From Anticarsia gemmatalis (taxonomy: Eukaryota > Arthropoda > Insecta > Lepidoptera > Erebidae), in NCBI RefSeq assembly GCF_050436995.1, contig NC_134756.1:434001-498000 (forward strand): DNA of 64,000 nucleotides. The letters run 5' to 3'. This document shows, piece by piece, positions 23,657 to 36,050 of the stretch; within the stretch, counting starts at the first letter, position 1; the number at the start of each line of letters is the position of its first letter. The translations under genes were made by a program, and so were the position numbers. The notes below the pieces were generated by a model. The model saw nothing but the letters and a program-made list of their open reading frames with translations. It ran no database searches and was not told where the DNA came from.

Positions 23657-24339
23657 TCAGTTATTAATGTTAGTAAATTAAGATAAAATAGAAAATACAT
23701 AAGTACTTTAGTTTTTTATGAAATTCGTTTTGAAGACATCTTCAACTATTTCATGAACATATTAAGAAAAGCCATAATCAAGCCTATTGCAAATTCTAAA
23801 ATCACATCAAAATATTTTTAGTAGTTATAAGGTTATAACGTTCAAAGTACATACGTGGATTGTTTTTTATTTCATCGTACATGTTATGTTATTAACTAAA
23901 ATTATTTGGTCAGCAGATTTTAATAGAAATTTTAAAAGTGTACTCTGGAATATTCCAAAACGAACAGCAAACATAATAAATCACAAAGTTTGTTAACAAA
24001 AATGTATAATTACTGTGTCCCGCGACACCGCTTGTCATGATTTATTTCAAAGATTTTATCGTTAAACGACCAATTAACCGACTATATCCGGTTTTTGTTC
24101 ATTTACGGTAATTTGTTTTAGCAATAAAATCATATTGGACACTGAAATCAGATTGTAATTGGGAGAGAATTTAGGTCTATTATTTAATTTGAAAACGAGA
24201 GCACTAATATCGTTAAAAACCGGTGCTCATAAATGTAAGATCGTAAATAAATCGATTTTAATTAAAGTCACGGTACTTGATGCTGCAAACTTTTATTGAT
24301 CGGAAAATGATTAGTGCTTAAGAAATCTCCCGTCTTAGG

Positions 24340-24405
24340 TGCACCAAGCAGCGGTGTAAGCGGTCCCGGGGTCGATTCCTGAGCTGGGCAATGTCTTTCC
24401 TATAT
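24340..24405 (+). mobile_element. SINE-like fragment
   Basis: GTCCCGGGGTCGATTCCTGA is a B-box-like segment followed by GAGCTGGGCAATGTC. Confidence 0.4.
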
Positions 24406-25297
24406 CAGTCAATTATACCACTATAATACTTTAATTCAATTTACACCTGTATACTTGTATTTACTTTAACGGAAAATATCTACTATAGTAAGACAGGAAT
24501 CGGAAGGTTTGAACACTTTTCTTTTACCAATTAATTGGCTACTAAAATAACATAGAGCAAAGCCTCAAGTCCTCATGTTTCATGGCCCAACATGACGCGT
24601 GGCCTATGCGCCTACATTTGCATATGGAGATAAATAATTGTAATTATAAGCAACTGGTTTTGGACAGCGGTCTATCTGATACAATTGTGTGTCAGTGACG
24701 CAAGGGCAAAACGTAGAGTAGCTAACTGTAGATATGATAGTTCTATGATATTTGAGACTTTTCTACCTACGCACTATTTGGTTAGCTTTAGGTATAAAAT
24801 AAATATTAAGATTTTGATGCACTACTAAGTCAGCTGTTTGGTATAAAATAAACAAATATCTAGATTTTGTTGGTGTTAATGTAGTGTATAAATAAAAAGG
24901 AAAAAATATATAATTTCGAAAATAAATCGGTAAAACTATTGTCAAGGTAAAGTAGGTAGATGTTTTCCAAGGAATCAGTTTTAATTCAATTAATTATTAA
25001 TCAAATATGAGCTAGTCACAAACTAAAATCAAATTCAAACGTTACAAAACATGGCATATAACTTAACATAAAAAAATGGCTGCACGCATCGTTTACCCCG
25101 TTTCTGTTGCATTAGAGTGATTTGTAAAAACTATTCTTGTGCTAATTAAGTTAAACCTAATATAATCATTGTTTCGAATAGTTACGTGTGTGATTTACTT
25201 AAAATAAAATAAACGTTCGACTCCCTGAGTTAATAAAACAGATTGTAAACTTGTTAAGAGATGAACGAGGTATTTTAATTCTCAATTTTATAAAAAA

Positions 25298-25554
25298 CTA
25301 GCTGACCCGCGCAACTTCGCTTGCAACATAAGAGAGATTGCGTCAAAATTTTCCCCGTTTTGTAACATTTTTTACTCGTACTCTGCTCCTATTGGTCGTA
25401 GCGTGATGATATATAGCCTATAGCCTTCCTCGATAAATATGCTATCTAACACTAAATCGCACAATCACAGAATTTTTCAAATCGGACCTAGATTAGCGCG
25501 TTCAAACAAACAAACAAACAAACAAACTGTTCAGCTTTATAATATTAGTATAGA
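25298..25554 (-). mobile_element. Lep1-type Helitron-like element
   Basis: A full-length copy with small deletions. The 5' tip is tandemly repeated just outside the end (TTAGTATAGAT at 25555-25565). Confidence 0.88.
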
Positions 25555-26607
25555 TTAGTATAGATATGATTCTTCGCAATACGTCACTAAAATTGTCATC
25601 AAAGTTTAATACGCACTATGTCAAAGTCAGAAGTGCGTGCCGTTTAAAGTAAGACCTCGAAAGACAACTAGATCAATGCTATTATTTGAATACCAATAAA
25701 ATAAGATTTAGCTATCTTACGCGACTTTACTCCTAACTTTGATGTAAATTCATAACACGACTTACTATAAATTCGAATAGAAAAGAAAAATTACCTAAAT
25801 AATGTTATATTTTCACGCAGTTTATCAAATTGAGCACGTTTTTCGCTTGTTTTATTCAAAATATGATTGAGTGTGTAGTAAAATTTCCAATAATATTTGT
25901 CTTTGATTTTCGTAGGCATAATATGTTTTATATTCTGTGATACATCGCGCTATTTGAAGTACTGTTGCCTTAACAATTTAGTTAAGTATAAAATTTTGTT
26001 AACTTTTATAATATTATTGGGTCTGACAAACAACTAAATTGAGTTAGTGCTTATGAATATTACACATTGGCGAAAAAAGTTTTTTAAACCAAAACCAAGC
26101 CATTTAAAAAATCTCCTGTGACAGAAAAATTAAACCATCAAGCATTACTTTTTCAACACTAGCGGCAGTCATTTTGACTATTTTTGATTAAACTTTAAAC
26201 TAAAAAAACAATATCAAAATAGTGACTACGAAAATCTTTCTCTACCTAAAATGTTTAATTTCCTCATGCATTAATCAACCAGTCATTGATTCACTTGTAT
26301 ATACTGTCTTATCTACATTAATTAACTAGTACTTGTCCACAATCAACAGCGGTCATGCTCGATATAACAGTTCGTGTATTAATTGCGCCGCTTGTCGTAC
26401 TTCACTCACTTACGTAAGGAATGCTCTTTGCCTTCAGTTTCGATACAATTCGGAGTTCAGATTGTGTTGACCGAAGCTGTATAGATAAACATGGTATGTT
26501 AAATAATACTAGCAGAAGGTGGCAGACCTTTTGGATTTGTTTCAGTGGTTTTGGGGTAAAAGACGTTTTTGGAAGGGTGAAAATTTATATCAAATAATGA
26601 ATATAAA

Positions 26608-26862
26608 TCTATACTAATATTATAACGCTGAAGAGTTTGTTTGTTTGTTTGTTTGAACGCGTTAATCTCGGGAACTACTGGTCCGATTTTAAAAATTATT
26701 TCAGTTTTAGATAGCCCATTTATCGAGGAAGGCTATAGGTAAGTATATATCGTCACGCTACAACCAATAGGAGCAGAGTACCAGTGAAAAATGTTACAAA
26801 AACGGGAAAAATGATGATTCTCTTATGTGACGCAAGGTGCGAAAGTTGCGCGGGTCAGCTAG
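26608..26862 (+). mobile_element. Lep1-type Helitron-like element
   Basis: Intact TC and CTAG ends. The 3' hairpin has a small change (GCAAGGTGCGAAAGTTGC). Confidence 0.9.
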
Positions 26863-28012
26863 TATAACAATACAAATACTCAGTTGACTCTTGTATTGAG
26901 GGTAAACTACACTTTTTGGGACTGTTGAGGAGAGGTTGAGGACTTTATGACTATTTGCTAAGTATTGATTAGCAGAAAAACGTCACCGACCTTCTCGAAA
27001 TTTCATCATTGACAGATATTTCTAGTTACCGTTATTGCTTTGGGAGTTTTTTTTTTATTTTCTATGATCTTTCAATCACCTGACGTAAATTACACCACTC
27101 AAATTATACAAAAGTTTGTCCAAGATTTTTTTGAAATTATTTAGCTCTATTATAACGATATTTTCAATTTAAATTAAGATATCGTAATCTCAGTTTACCT
27201 AATTGAAAGTTTACAACTAAGTTAAATGTACACTAAGTTTAAATTATATTGAAACCTAACCAAGTTTGATTTCAGTACAAAGTTATTGCTTTCAGTAAGG
27301 TATTTTATGTTTATTAATTTATTGTATAGAAGTATAATTTACTTGTAATTAATATGCGGATACTGATTTAGCTGTGGATTTTTGTTTAAGCTAGCCAATT
27401 GCAAAGCTCTGTTTAGAATGTCCAAATGCTAATGTACACTAGGGGTGAGATCATAAGACCCTGGATTCGGAGCTGTGAATAATTGTTTCAAATATATCGT
27501 AAAATGTGTATGTTAATAAAATGTTAATTGTTAATGTACATATATACAACCACTTTCGACAAATCAATGAGATCTGGTAACTCGCCAAATAATTAATAGG
27601 TAAAAATTATGTTTTAGACCTAGAATAAATAAACAAATATTATTTAGATGCAATTATATACGATCTAAACTTCTTGAAAGCGCATGAATGTAGACTAAAT
27701 TACTGCCGACAGTTAACCTTTTAAATAATTAATTAACCAAATTCATAATTTTATATTATGTAATAAATTAGGTACAAATCTAAGGTCATTCTACAGCTAG
27801 GTCTTACTTCCGTAACTAACTAATATAAGATTATTATTCAAATTAACTGTCTATTTGTTCGCATTGTCGATTGCTATAAAAATTTCGATATGTATTTTTT
27901 TATTCTGCATATTACAGCAGGTCATAAATGTTATTACTGCAATCATAATTTAAACTTAACCATTTTAAATTGAAAGCTTGTTCTAGATTTGTAATTTATT
28001 TGTTTTTGGACT

Positions 28013-28078
28013 TCAAGCCTAGCCCCCTCTTTCAGTACGGAAGGATTAACTTGCCCTGCAGTGGGTAATGGGTTAGTT
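28013..28078 (+). mobile_element. SINE family A fragment
   Basis: CCTGCAGTGGGTAATGGGTT matches the 3' end of the family. Confidence 0.5.
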
Positions 28079-29050
28079 TTATGTGATTTTGAATTATAGA
28101 TAAAAACAAATAACTTTATCTCTTGCATATTTTTTCATCAATTTCATTCATTCATTTATCATTTATTTGGTCCGATTAAGTTTTAGGTACTAATATTATA
28201 AAAATATTTTAATTATAAACAATTCCAAAATAAAAAAAATACCATAATAAATACTAAAATTATAATAGGTACAAATAATCACTCACCTTAATCTAAATAT
28301 CACACAAAAAACTACATCTAAAAATTTTCAAAAAAATATTTTTAATTTATAATCTATGTGTACACTGTCACTTTCGCAGTACATATAAGACCGGCGACAT
28401 GGCTAGCTGATCTGACTTGACTATACATTGCAAGTTTGATACAATCGACACAGCTTTATTGAGGCCAATAAAACAGCGATCAAGTCAGAAGCGATTAATT
28501 GCTAAGAACTGAAGCGGAAATAAGCGTTGATTAAATGGCTTATTAGTTTTTGAGATATGGATTGAAGAGTTTTATATTTTGATCGGTTGAGTCTAAGTGT
28601 TAATTTTGAGAGATTTCTTCAGCAAAAAACTATCACTTATTCAAAATGTATTTTAGTTGTGAAGATTATACAGATGTTATCAATTGTAAAGCAGCCGCGA
28701 TACATTTAGAATCACATTCGAAATAAATTATTATGTGATAACGCAAATACTACACGTATCAGTGTAAAAATGTAAAATTTTTGCTATTATTTGTTTGCTA
28801 CCAATGGTCTTACCAGGATTTATTTATTGGTAATTATAAATTTACCTATACCATAGAAATTACCCTTCATTAACGCCAATCTAACTAGAAAAATTGTTAA
28901 ATATGAAAAACGATCTCTAAAGTTTATATAAACGACTGTTTCATCGTCACCTAGCTGTTTTCCCCGCTGCCCTCCTGGCCTGCTCGGATGCAAGCGCGTA
29001 GCATGCTGGAGGCGTATCGGGAAAGGCCGTCATCGTACCAACAATAATAT
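28079..29050. other. AT-rich DNA with a GC-rich patch
   Basis: No gene seen. The patch at 28960-29035 is GC-rich and may be an old repeat. Confidence 0.35.
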
Positions 29051-29054
29051 ATTT

Positions 29055-29086
29055 CGTCCCCGTAGAGCGAAAAGTCATTAACTCGA
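29055..29086 (+). repeat. Left 32-bp terminal inverted repeat
   Basis: Identical, as reverse complement, to 29952-29983. It runs into the palindrome CATTAACTCGAGTTAATG. Confidence 0.85.
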
Positions 29087-29574
29087 GTTAATGATTTCTT
29101 TTTTTATGACACCATTGAAATCGCCATATTTTTCTCTAATTTTCTGTCTAATCCTACCTCTCCTACATACCTGTAGCTATTATAGTTTTTGTTTTATAGA
29201 ATGTGAAAATTAACCAGGTCAACCCTTTTGAGCTGAAAATAAAATGAGCAAATTAACTAATTTTAGTTAATTAATATTCATTTCTTAAGATTGTATCTAA
29301 CCCATACTTAAAAAAATACCTAAAACGACTTAATTACTTTTCCCTTGAATTATCTCTGCATATTAAAATTATTATTAGCAATTGTAAAATCACTAAATGG
29401 ATTTAGTTATTTTTCACATCGGTACACGCATTTCATACTGCGTTAAAAATCACTAACTCTGATCAAAAATTAACTAACTCGAAATTATGTTACATATTTA
29501 AAAAATAAAAGTAACCAATTTTATATATTTTGATATTTCCAAGCGTTCAGACAATATTTTCTTAATGTAGTCTA

Positions 29575-29821
29575 TCTATACTAATATTATAAAGCTGAAG
29601 AGTTTGTTTGTTTGTTTGTTTGAACGCGCTAATCTCGGGAACTACTGGTCCGATTTGAAAAAATCTTTTAGGGTTAGATAGCCCATTTATCGAGGAAGGC
29701 TATAGGCTATATATCATCGCGCTACGACCAATAGGAGCAGAGTACCAGTGAAAAATGTTACAAATACGGGGAAAATTATGATCTCTTAAGTGACGCAAGC
29801 GAAGTTGCACGGGTCAGCTAG
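29575..29821 (+). mobile_element. Lep1-type Helitron-like element, nested
   Basis: An intact copy inserted inside the 29055-29983 inverted-repeat element, so it is younger than that host. Confidence 0.9.
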
Positions 29822-29951
29822 TATTAAATAAACTTTGTTATAATTTCCTTCATTTAAGACTATAAACGTAGAGATAGGTTACTGCAATCGTAAGTTATGA
29901 ATTTTTATATTTTTAAAAACTTTGAACAGCCATATCTCAAAACAAGGTTTT

Positions 29952-29983
29952 TCGAGTTAATGACTTTTCGCTCTACGGGGACG
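29952..29983 (-). repeat. Right 32-bp terminal inverted repeat
   Basis: Perfect partner of the left end; the inner palindrome is absent on this side. Confidence 0.85.
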
Positions 29984-30240
29984 ATTTGAACCTCTGCCAT
30001 CACTCTTGCACGAGATTTGAATATCACCAAATATATCCTTCAAGGAAAATATTGTTATTGAGGAAATTGGGAAATACATGATGCAGTTTGATTGTATTGA
30101 TTTTTATAAAAGACTTAGGTACTTATTTGTTCATACAATAAAAAATGGAATGTGTAATTCACCTTTTTACTCCTTGTTGCTTCATGGCTGGATGTTTACC
30201 TAGAGTTTGAGAGTACGATTGTTGTGAGAGGATTACTCAG

Positions 30241-30324
30241 CCTCGGTTCTGCGTTACTGAACATAGCTCCTTCCAGGATGCGCTGCGGGGAGGCTATCCT
30301 ATCATGCTCCCCTCTGTACAATAA
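30241..30324 (+). pseudogene. Orphan coding-like fragment with overlapping AATAAA
   Basis: After ATTACTCAG, 27 open codons (PRFCVTEHSSFQDALRGGYP and on) end in TAA, which overlaps AATAAA at 30320-30325. The opposite strand is also open. The patch is GC-rich within AT-rich DNA. It may be a decayed terminal exon or part of an old repeat. Confidence 0.15.
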
Positions 30325-30358
30325 ATACTTAGTTTATATTTTTTGCCAAAGAGTCTTA

Positions 30359-30471
30359 CCCTTAATTTCTGAGTACATTTAGCGGTAGTTTATCTATTCA
30401 ATAGCGTTTTTTTGGGTTTTAACGCTATTGAATAGATGAACTACCGCTTAATGTACCTCAGAAACCGGAGG
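30359..30471. mobile_element. Harbinger-type palindromic MITE
   Basis: It is flanked by TTA on both sides (30356-30358 and 30472-30474). The centre folds on TCTATTCAATAGCG / CGCTATTGAATAGA. Confidence 0.75.
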
Positions 30472-31189
30472 TTAGACTTGTAATACTTAGATCTGTTAAA
30501 TAGAGATAATATTGTACCAATTAAAGAACTGTTAGTGCACGGTTCAATTTCGAAACATTTAGGAGCTTCTGAATTTGTTCGTGTTATTCAATTCTAATAA
30601 CACACGTTATGGTATCACAAATCTTTTAAAGGGCATAACAGAATTTCATCCAAATGTCATAGAACCCTGCTTGCATACAGTGCGGCTGTGTCCGTACTAT
30701 TTAGCATTCAGTTGAGCATCCATGATTGATGGCGAGCCCTCGCTCTGACCTGCCGCGCCTACACTACCCGGGAAACGCATTAGATCCCCTCTTTTACTCT
30801 TGTTTGCTACCTTTTTGTGGAGTACTTCTTATTGTGAGCACGGCAAGCATTGGTCAATACGCCAAAATATCAATTTTAGCGTGGCTGTTTATGTAGAAAG
30901 AAAATCCTTTTAGAAATTTGTACAGTCGGTTTGGCGTTAAAACGAAACAAACACACATATTTTCGCATTTGTTATATTAATTAAGGATTTTATACACAGT
31001 AATACTGGTAAACATAATTGTAATGGGAGAGTCATTCTAGAATTAAAGTCAACGATAACATGTACTAGAAAACATACACAGCAGTACAAGCAAAGGCAAG
31101 AAGCTAAAACTGTGATTCGCAGATTGCTGTTTATAAATATTTTGCTTTTGTATTTATGACAAGACACAAGATGAATTAGTTCTACATAC

Positions 31190-31295
31190 AATCATGCCTT
31201 CTTCCCGTAGAAGTAGATATAGACGAGATAACGCCACTTCGTATGATCCTTATAAACTTCCTTTGCTTCATTCACATCCATACATCTTGTCATAC
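31190..31295 (+). repeat. Interspersed repeat family D
   Basis: CATGCCTTCTTCCCGTAGAA and the CTTTGCTTCATTC block match the family. Confidence 0.5.
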
Positions 31296-31720
31296 AGGAC
31301 TGGGAAAATTACTTTACTAGTTCTACTTGTCTTAAAACCACGAAATCCCATGGTCACTGGATTTTAGTGTGTCAATAAACGGATAAAGTTCTTAAAATAT
31401 TCACAATAAGTCATTGGATATGTTTCGTGGTACATATTTGTGGCTAAAACGGCGTGTGATTGTAGTTGGCCTTTTAATCTATGCAGAGAGTGGCGTCAAG
31501 TTGAAGGTCTGACTGCTGCTTTACTTGGCACTCATCCATCATGTTGGGAGCATTGGGAGGTGCAATTGTTTTGTGTCCGTGGAATTTTAAAGTAGGTCAT
31601 TGATTTGATTACCCGACGATTTTTTACCTACAGGAATTGAACCCACGTCGCGTGCATATTAAAGTATTGGCCACCATTTCATAGATTTTAGTTTAATAAA
31701 AATATATTAATCTATACTAA

Positions 31721-31972
31721 TCTATACTAATATAATAAAGCTGAAGAGTTTGTTTGTTTGTTTGTTTGTTTGAACGCGCTAATCTCGGGAACTTCTGGTC
31801 CGATTTAAAAAAATCTTTCAGTGTTAGATAGCTCATTTATCGAGGAAGGCTATAGGCTATATATCATCACGCTACGACCAATTGGAGCGGAGTACCAGTG
31901 AAAAATGTTACAAAAACGGGGAAAATTATGATTCTCTTATGTGACGCAAGCGAAGTTGCGCGGGTCAGCTAG
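31721..31972 (+). mobile_element. Lep1-type Helitron-like element
   Basis: Intact ends. The 5' tip TCTATACTAA is duplicated in tandem at 31711. A SINE follows directly on the minus strand. Confidence 0.9.
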
Positions 31973-31979
31973 TAAATAA

Positions 31980-32272
31980 TAATTTTAACCCATTAATGTC
32001 CCACTGCTGGGCAAGGGTCTTTGCCCGGAATGAGGGAGGGGTTAGGTTTTGAGTCCGCCACGCTGGCCAATGCGGGTTGGGGACTTTGCATAACTTCAAG
32101 AACTGTTCTAAACTATTAGGCATGCAAGGTTGCATCACGATGTTTTCCTTCACCAAGTGGTAATTAGTTCTAATACACACATAACTTGAAAAAGTCATGG
32201 TGTGTTGCCTCGTTTACGAACCCGTAACCACTTGCGTGAGAGGCGCAACTTAAACCACTCGGCTATCATTGT
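31980..32272 (-). mobile_element. tRNA-derived SINE, family A, full length
   Basis: It reads ATGATAGCCGAGTGGTTTAA on the minus strand and ends AATGGGTTAAAA, abutting a Lep1 copy. Confidence 0.8.
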
Positions 32273-32689
32273 TCTTGCTGTAACTGAAATAGCCGTAAAA
32301 AATAACAAGCAAAATAAATAAAGCAACACTGACACACACAGTTTCTTAGTTCTTAGTAACACAGTAGATAATAATATATTAATAGTAATATGTAGCTAAT
32401 CATTTACCTATGTTCTAGGACATATCGTAATGAGACTGGACATGTATTTTATTGGTTTTCAAAGTAGACCACCGGATTTGCATACAGGCCAGAGGCTTAG
32501 CCCTTTTTCATTACTATGATAATTGCCAAGTAACAACTGTCGTGGTTAGATGTTTAGACCGTGATAATGGTATCACTGTGATCTAGGTATTGGTTTTAGA
32601 ATAAATGGTTTTGTTCTACCCTTCTCTCATGACGGGAGGTGATTTGCCTGTGACTAAAAGCAAGACTGATGATCTTATATAATTTGTTT

Positions 32690-32768
32690 AACTCATTACT
32701 GTCCCACTGCTGAGCAAGGATCTCTTCCTTCGTCAGAGAAACCTTGGTCAACGGTGAGACCCCTAGAG
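32690..32768 (-). mobile_element. SINE family A fragment
   Basis: AACTCATTACTGTCCCACTG on the plus strand is a diverged 3' end; it lies 0.4 kb from a full copy. Confidence 0.5.
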
Positions 32769-32925
32769 TGGTTAGGCATATCATTCAACACTGATATTTT
32801 ATTAACTGTATATCCTTCACGCGGATGAAAAAGCGGACAGAATCTTAATAGAAATAGTTTTTTAAAAACCAGCTTTTGTCTTTTTCTTTACTATACTGTA
32901 CTTCTTAGATAATTTAACTGGCCTG

Positions 32926-33046
32926 TATAACAATATGGATGTGCATGAAGCAAGCGAGGTTTGTAAAGATCGTACCCAGTGGTGTTTTCTTGTGTCTGCC
33001 AAACCCTATGGTAAAAAGGCGTGATTTTATATACGTTCTTAAATCT
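32926..33046 (-). repeat. Interspersed repeat family D
   Basis: On the minus strand it reads AAATCACGCCTTTTTACCAT, then GATCTTTACAAACCTCGCTT. Confidence 0.55.
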
Positions 33047-33404
33047 TGTCACATTTAAAAGTCATATATTCAGTATGTAAAACAGCTACAGTCCAATCAT
33101 CGCGGGATTGAAAATATTCGCCGAACAATCTGACTGATACAGATGCGTACAATTTTTACATAATGACGTGTAGCCGGCGTCCAGCCGACATTTTATTAGA
33201 GATATCTGTAAAACCGGGATTACATACCCTCCGTACGTGAAATTTTAGGCCGATTTCCGAATTTACATGCCGATATGTAGGTTTCGGAATAAATTAGAAC
33301 CTTTTGCTTATTGCTTTTTGGTTATGTTTTTATACTAGATGTGACCGGGATATTTATGTTTGTGATGATAATTCAGATCTCGTATGACTTGGCTTGTAAG
33401 ATCT

Positions 33405-33510
33405 TTCTCAAAGCTTTCGCTTAGTGGTAGATTCAGTAATTGTAACTACTATCATAAATGTCAATATTTGACCTAAATTCATAATTAATGATTTGATTTT
33501 GATTTTGCTT
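33405..33510 (+). repeat. Interspersed repeat family E
   Basis: GCTTAGTGGTAGATTCAGTA and AATGATTTGATTTTGATTTT are shared with 41630-41730. Confidence 0.55.
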
Positions 33511-34937
33511 ATGAATGTGGCTAAAAAATTCTACAATATATTTTCAAATTCAATAGGTTCTTCGAAAGAGTGCGAAATTATGAAATTATTAAGAAAAATA
33601 TGGCTTTATTGTATTTTTAGCAAACATTAAGAGCTTTTTTTAGAAAAACAGCCGCACTATCATGCTTTACGTTTTCTCGGTCTGGTTTTGCGCTTCACAA
33701 ACAAGACAATGATGGTTGTCAATCAAAATCAGTACCGATAATATCATATTTAAGGAACATATGCTTTAAATTACTTCAAAATATTTTCATAATCCACTAT
33801 CTGACTATATACATTTACCCTAGGACTATAAAACAAGCTACAAGTACTAATATCAAACGGTTCACAGATACTATGTAAATTGTTTCGGTATATGCAAATC
33901 CTGCAGCCTGCAGGGGTCCGAGTGACCTTATTGTATTAGAGCAAAGGCCGGCTGACTTTCTTTTGGTAAGGTCGCTCGGTATTCTGATATTGAGCGAGGT
34001 CTTACCGTATTAGTTTAATTAGAATTATTGAAAGGCTTACAAAACCTTTGTTGCAGAACAATTTTGAGGGATTTAGTTAAAGATGATATTACTTAGTTTC
34101 AGATATTTTTTTTGGATCGAAAATATCATAGGTACGATTTTGAGAAGTCAAATTGTTAGAGTCGTCTAAAGTGTGAGATTGTTTATGCCGATGGTTACTT
34201 AAGTTATCGAAAAGCAGCGACTAATTGGCTAAGAGCACTAAAAAGCAATATTTAAAAAAGACGGACTCCTAAACAAAATTTTAAGTTGGAAGAAATCTAA
34301 AAAAAACTAGTTAATGATCTTTAAGTTGGTTAAAATGTATTCGAAAAGGTTGAAATGTGGCATTATATTTTTAGTTTAAATATAGTTTACCCTTTTGCAT
34401 AGTGAAAAGGTACCCCATTCAGAATAATAGACCCAACAGCATCAAATAGCCACAAAACAGTGTCCATCGTCATCCATCACTCATTCTTTCCACAATCAAC
34501 GTTAAAATTGTATTTTGATTTCACATTTCGTGTGTTTGTTCGCCAAATTGGCATTCAGTGGTGCAGTCAATGGATTTGTACGTCGAGGGATCATTGGAAC
34601 GGACTTTTAATTAAAAAGGATTACATACATACATATTTTTGTATGTCATTCCAACAATGAGGATCGAATTTTCGTTTGACTTTTTCAAATAGATGAGATT
34701 TTGTTTTTTTTCTTTTTTGCTACGTTAATTAATGAAACAGGGATATTCCTTATTAAACATATTTTTTTATAGAGGCTACCTCGAGGTACCAAAACGTTTT
34801 TCTACACTAATAGGAGAGTAATAATAATACATATCTATATTAACCTCTTATTCCTGGGATTTCCACTCCTAGGGGACATTTTATCAAAATTTGTTCAGCA
34901 ATCAAACGGAATGCATAACAGACAGACATACTCTATA
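33511..34937. other. AT-rich non-coding DNA
   Basis: I see nothing convincing here beyond short chance open frames. Confidence 0.4.
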
Positions 34938-35135
34938 ATTATTTGTGGTGGGTTCGAATCCCACCCGGGACAAATCTTTGTGTGATGAGCACGAGTATTT
35001 GTTCTGAGCCTGGATGTTATTGTATCTATATAAGTATGTATTTAGAAGTATATAAGTATGTTTATCAGTTATTTGGTTACCATAGTACAAGCTCTGCTTA
35101 GTTTGGAATCAAATGACCGTGTGTGAGTTGTCCCA
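34938..35135 (+). mobile_element. tRNA-derived SINE, family C
   Basis: It has GGGTTCGAATCCCACCCGGG (B-box), GTGTGATGAGCACGAGTATT, and a 3' part with GGAATCAAATGACCGTGTGT. The head is truncated. Confidence 0.75.
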
Positions 35136-35173
35136 TAATATTTATTTATTTTATTTTTATTTATTTTATGATA

Positions 35174-35359
35174 CTAGCTGACCCGGCAAACGATCTTTAT
35201 TATATTAAAAAAAATATTGTCACTTAGGGGTGTGAAAAATAGATTTTGGCCGATTATCAGACCTACTAAATATGCTCACAAAATTTCATGAGAATCGGTC
35301 AAGCCGTTTCGGAGGAATACGGTGACAAACATTGTGCCATGAAAATTTTGTGTATAAGA
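35174..35359 (-). mobile_element. Short Helitron-like element, second family
   Basis: It has CTAG and TC ends and the terminal CCGGGTCAGCTAG, but the body differs from Lep1. It contains the motif CATGAGAATCGGTCAAGCCG, often seen in lepidopteran repeats. Family naming is uncertain. Confidence 0.6.
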
Positions 35360-35684
35360 TTACTAAGGCAATATGCTTATATGTTTGTTTACAATCCCTA
35401 TAACATAGTATTTGAACCGTGAACAAGTTGCACTAGTAAGTGGCTTGTGGGTTTAAAACGTCATGTCTTAGTTAAATGCTCGTGTAATTTCAGTACTGCT
35501 ACTGTTAGTGCTAACAGCTAATGTTTGAGTCTAAAATCTTCTGCTATGTTGCAATTGTGCCTGGAATTACTGTGTAGAAGTAATATTGTTATGTTGTGGT
35601 TTAAGATAATACGCATGCTTTGTGTAATTACTTTTATGGACAGTTTTTTTATTATTTTAGCTGTATATTCCTAGTATAAAGTCT

Positions 35685-35825
35685 GTAAATAGCTTCGGAT
35701 TGCTGGTAACGTTGTCAAAGATCTTTGCAAATGACAGCCAGGACCCATAATTTAACGTTCCTTCCGAAATACGCAGGAATTTGGTATACATAATGTGATC
35801 AACCTTCCACTGACCAACCTCGACT
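35685..35825 (+). repeat. Interspersed repeat family G
   Basis: GTCAAAGATCTTTGCAAATG and ACAATTTAACG-type blocks are shared with 53370-53505. Confidence 0.55.
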
Positions 35826-35861
35826 ATTGGAGAGACTCTGACGGGCTCCTCAATCCTGACT

Positions 35862-36050
35862 GCCTCCGTGGCGCAGTGGTTTCGCCATGCCGAAAACCAT
35901 TGCGTCGGGAGGTCGTGGGATCGATTCCACACGGAGCAATTATTTGTGCGATCCACGAGTAATTGTTTCGGGTCTGATTGTCCTTTGTGTCCGTTGTTTG
36001 TACGTTTGTAAAAGTCCTCGCGACACAAGAGCAATTCTTAGTGCGGAAGT
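35862..36050 (+). mobile_element. tRNA-derived SINE, family B, full length
   Basis: The head GCCTCCGTGGCGCAGTGGTT and GGGATCGATTCCACACGGAG give A- and B-box-like segments. The tail has CCTCGCGACACAAGAGCAAT. Confidence 0.8.

Larger units (their letters stand above)
23657..28012. other. AT-rich non-coding DNA with two Lep1 copies
   Basis: No gene seen. Near 26430-26490, TTCAGTTTCG and ATAAACATG|GTATGT could mark a first exon, but no partner exon is visible. Confidence 0.35.
29055..29983. mobile_element. Non-autonomous TIR transposon hosting a Lep1 copy
   Basis: Perfect 32-bp terminal repeats (CGTCCCCGTAGAGCGAAAAG...) are flanked by ATTT at 29051-29054 and 29984-29987. The span is 929 bp, or 682 without the nested Lep1. 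There is no coding capacity. The inner TIR motif (ATTAACTCGA) is mirrored at the left end and echoed inside as AATTAACTAACTCGAAATTA and similar. Superfamily is undetermined. Confidence 0.85.

Noticed and set aside
34902..35090. 62-codon minus frame and a tRNA-like segment
   Set aside because: Family C SINE; no complete tRNA cloverleaf could be drawn, so no tRNA gene is called.
35657..36034. 125-codon minus-strand open frame
   Set aside because: It lies across a family G repeat and a family B SINE in antisense; the open frame is a by-product of the repeats.
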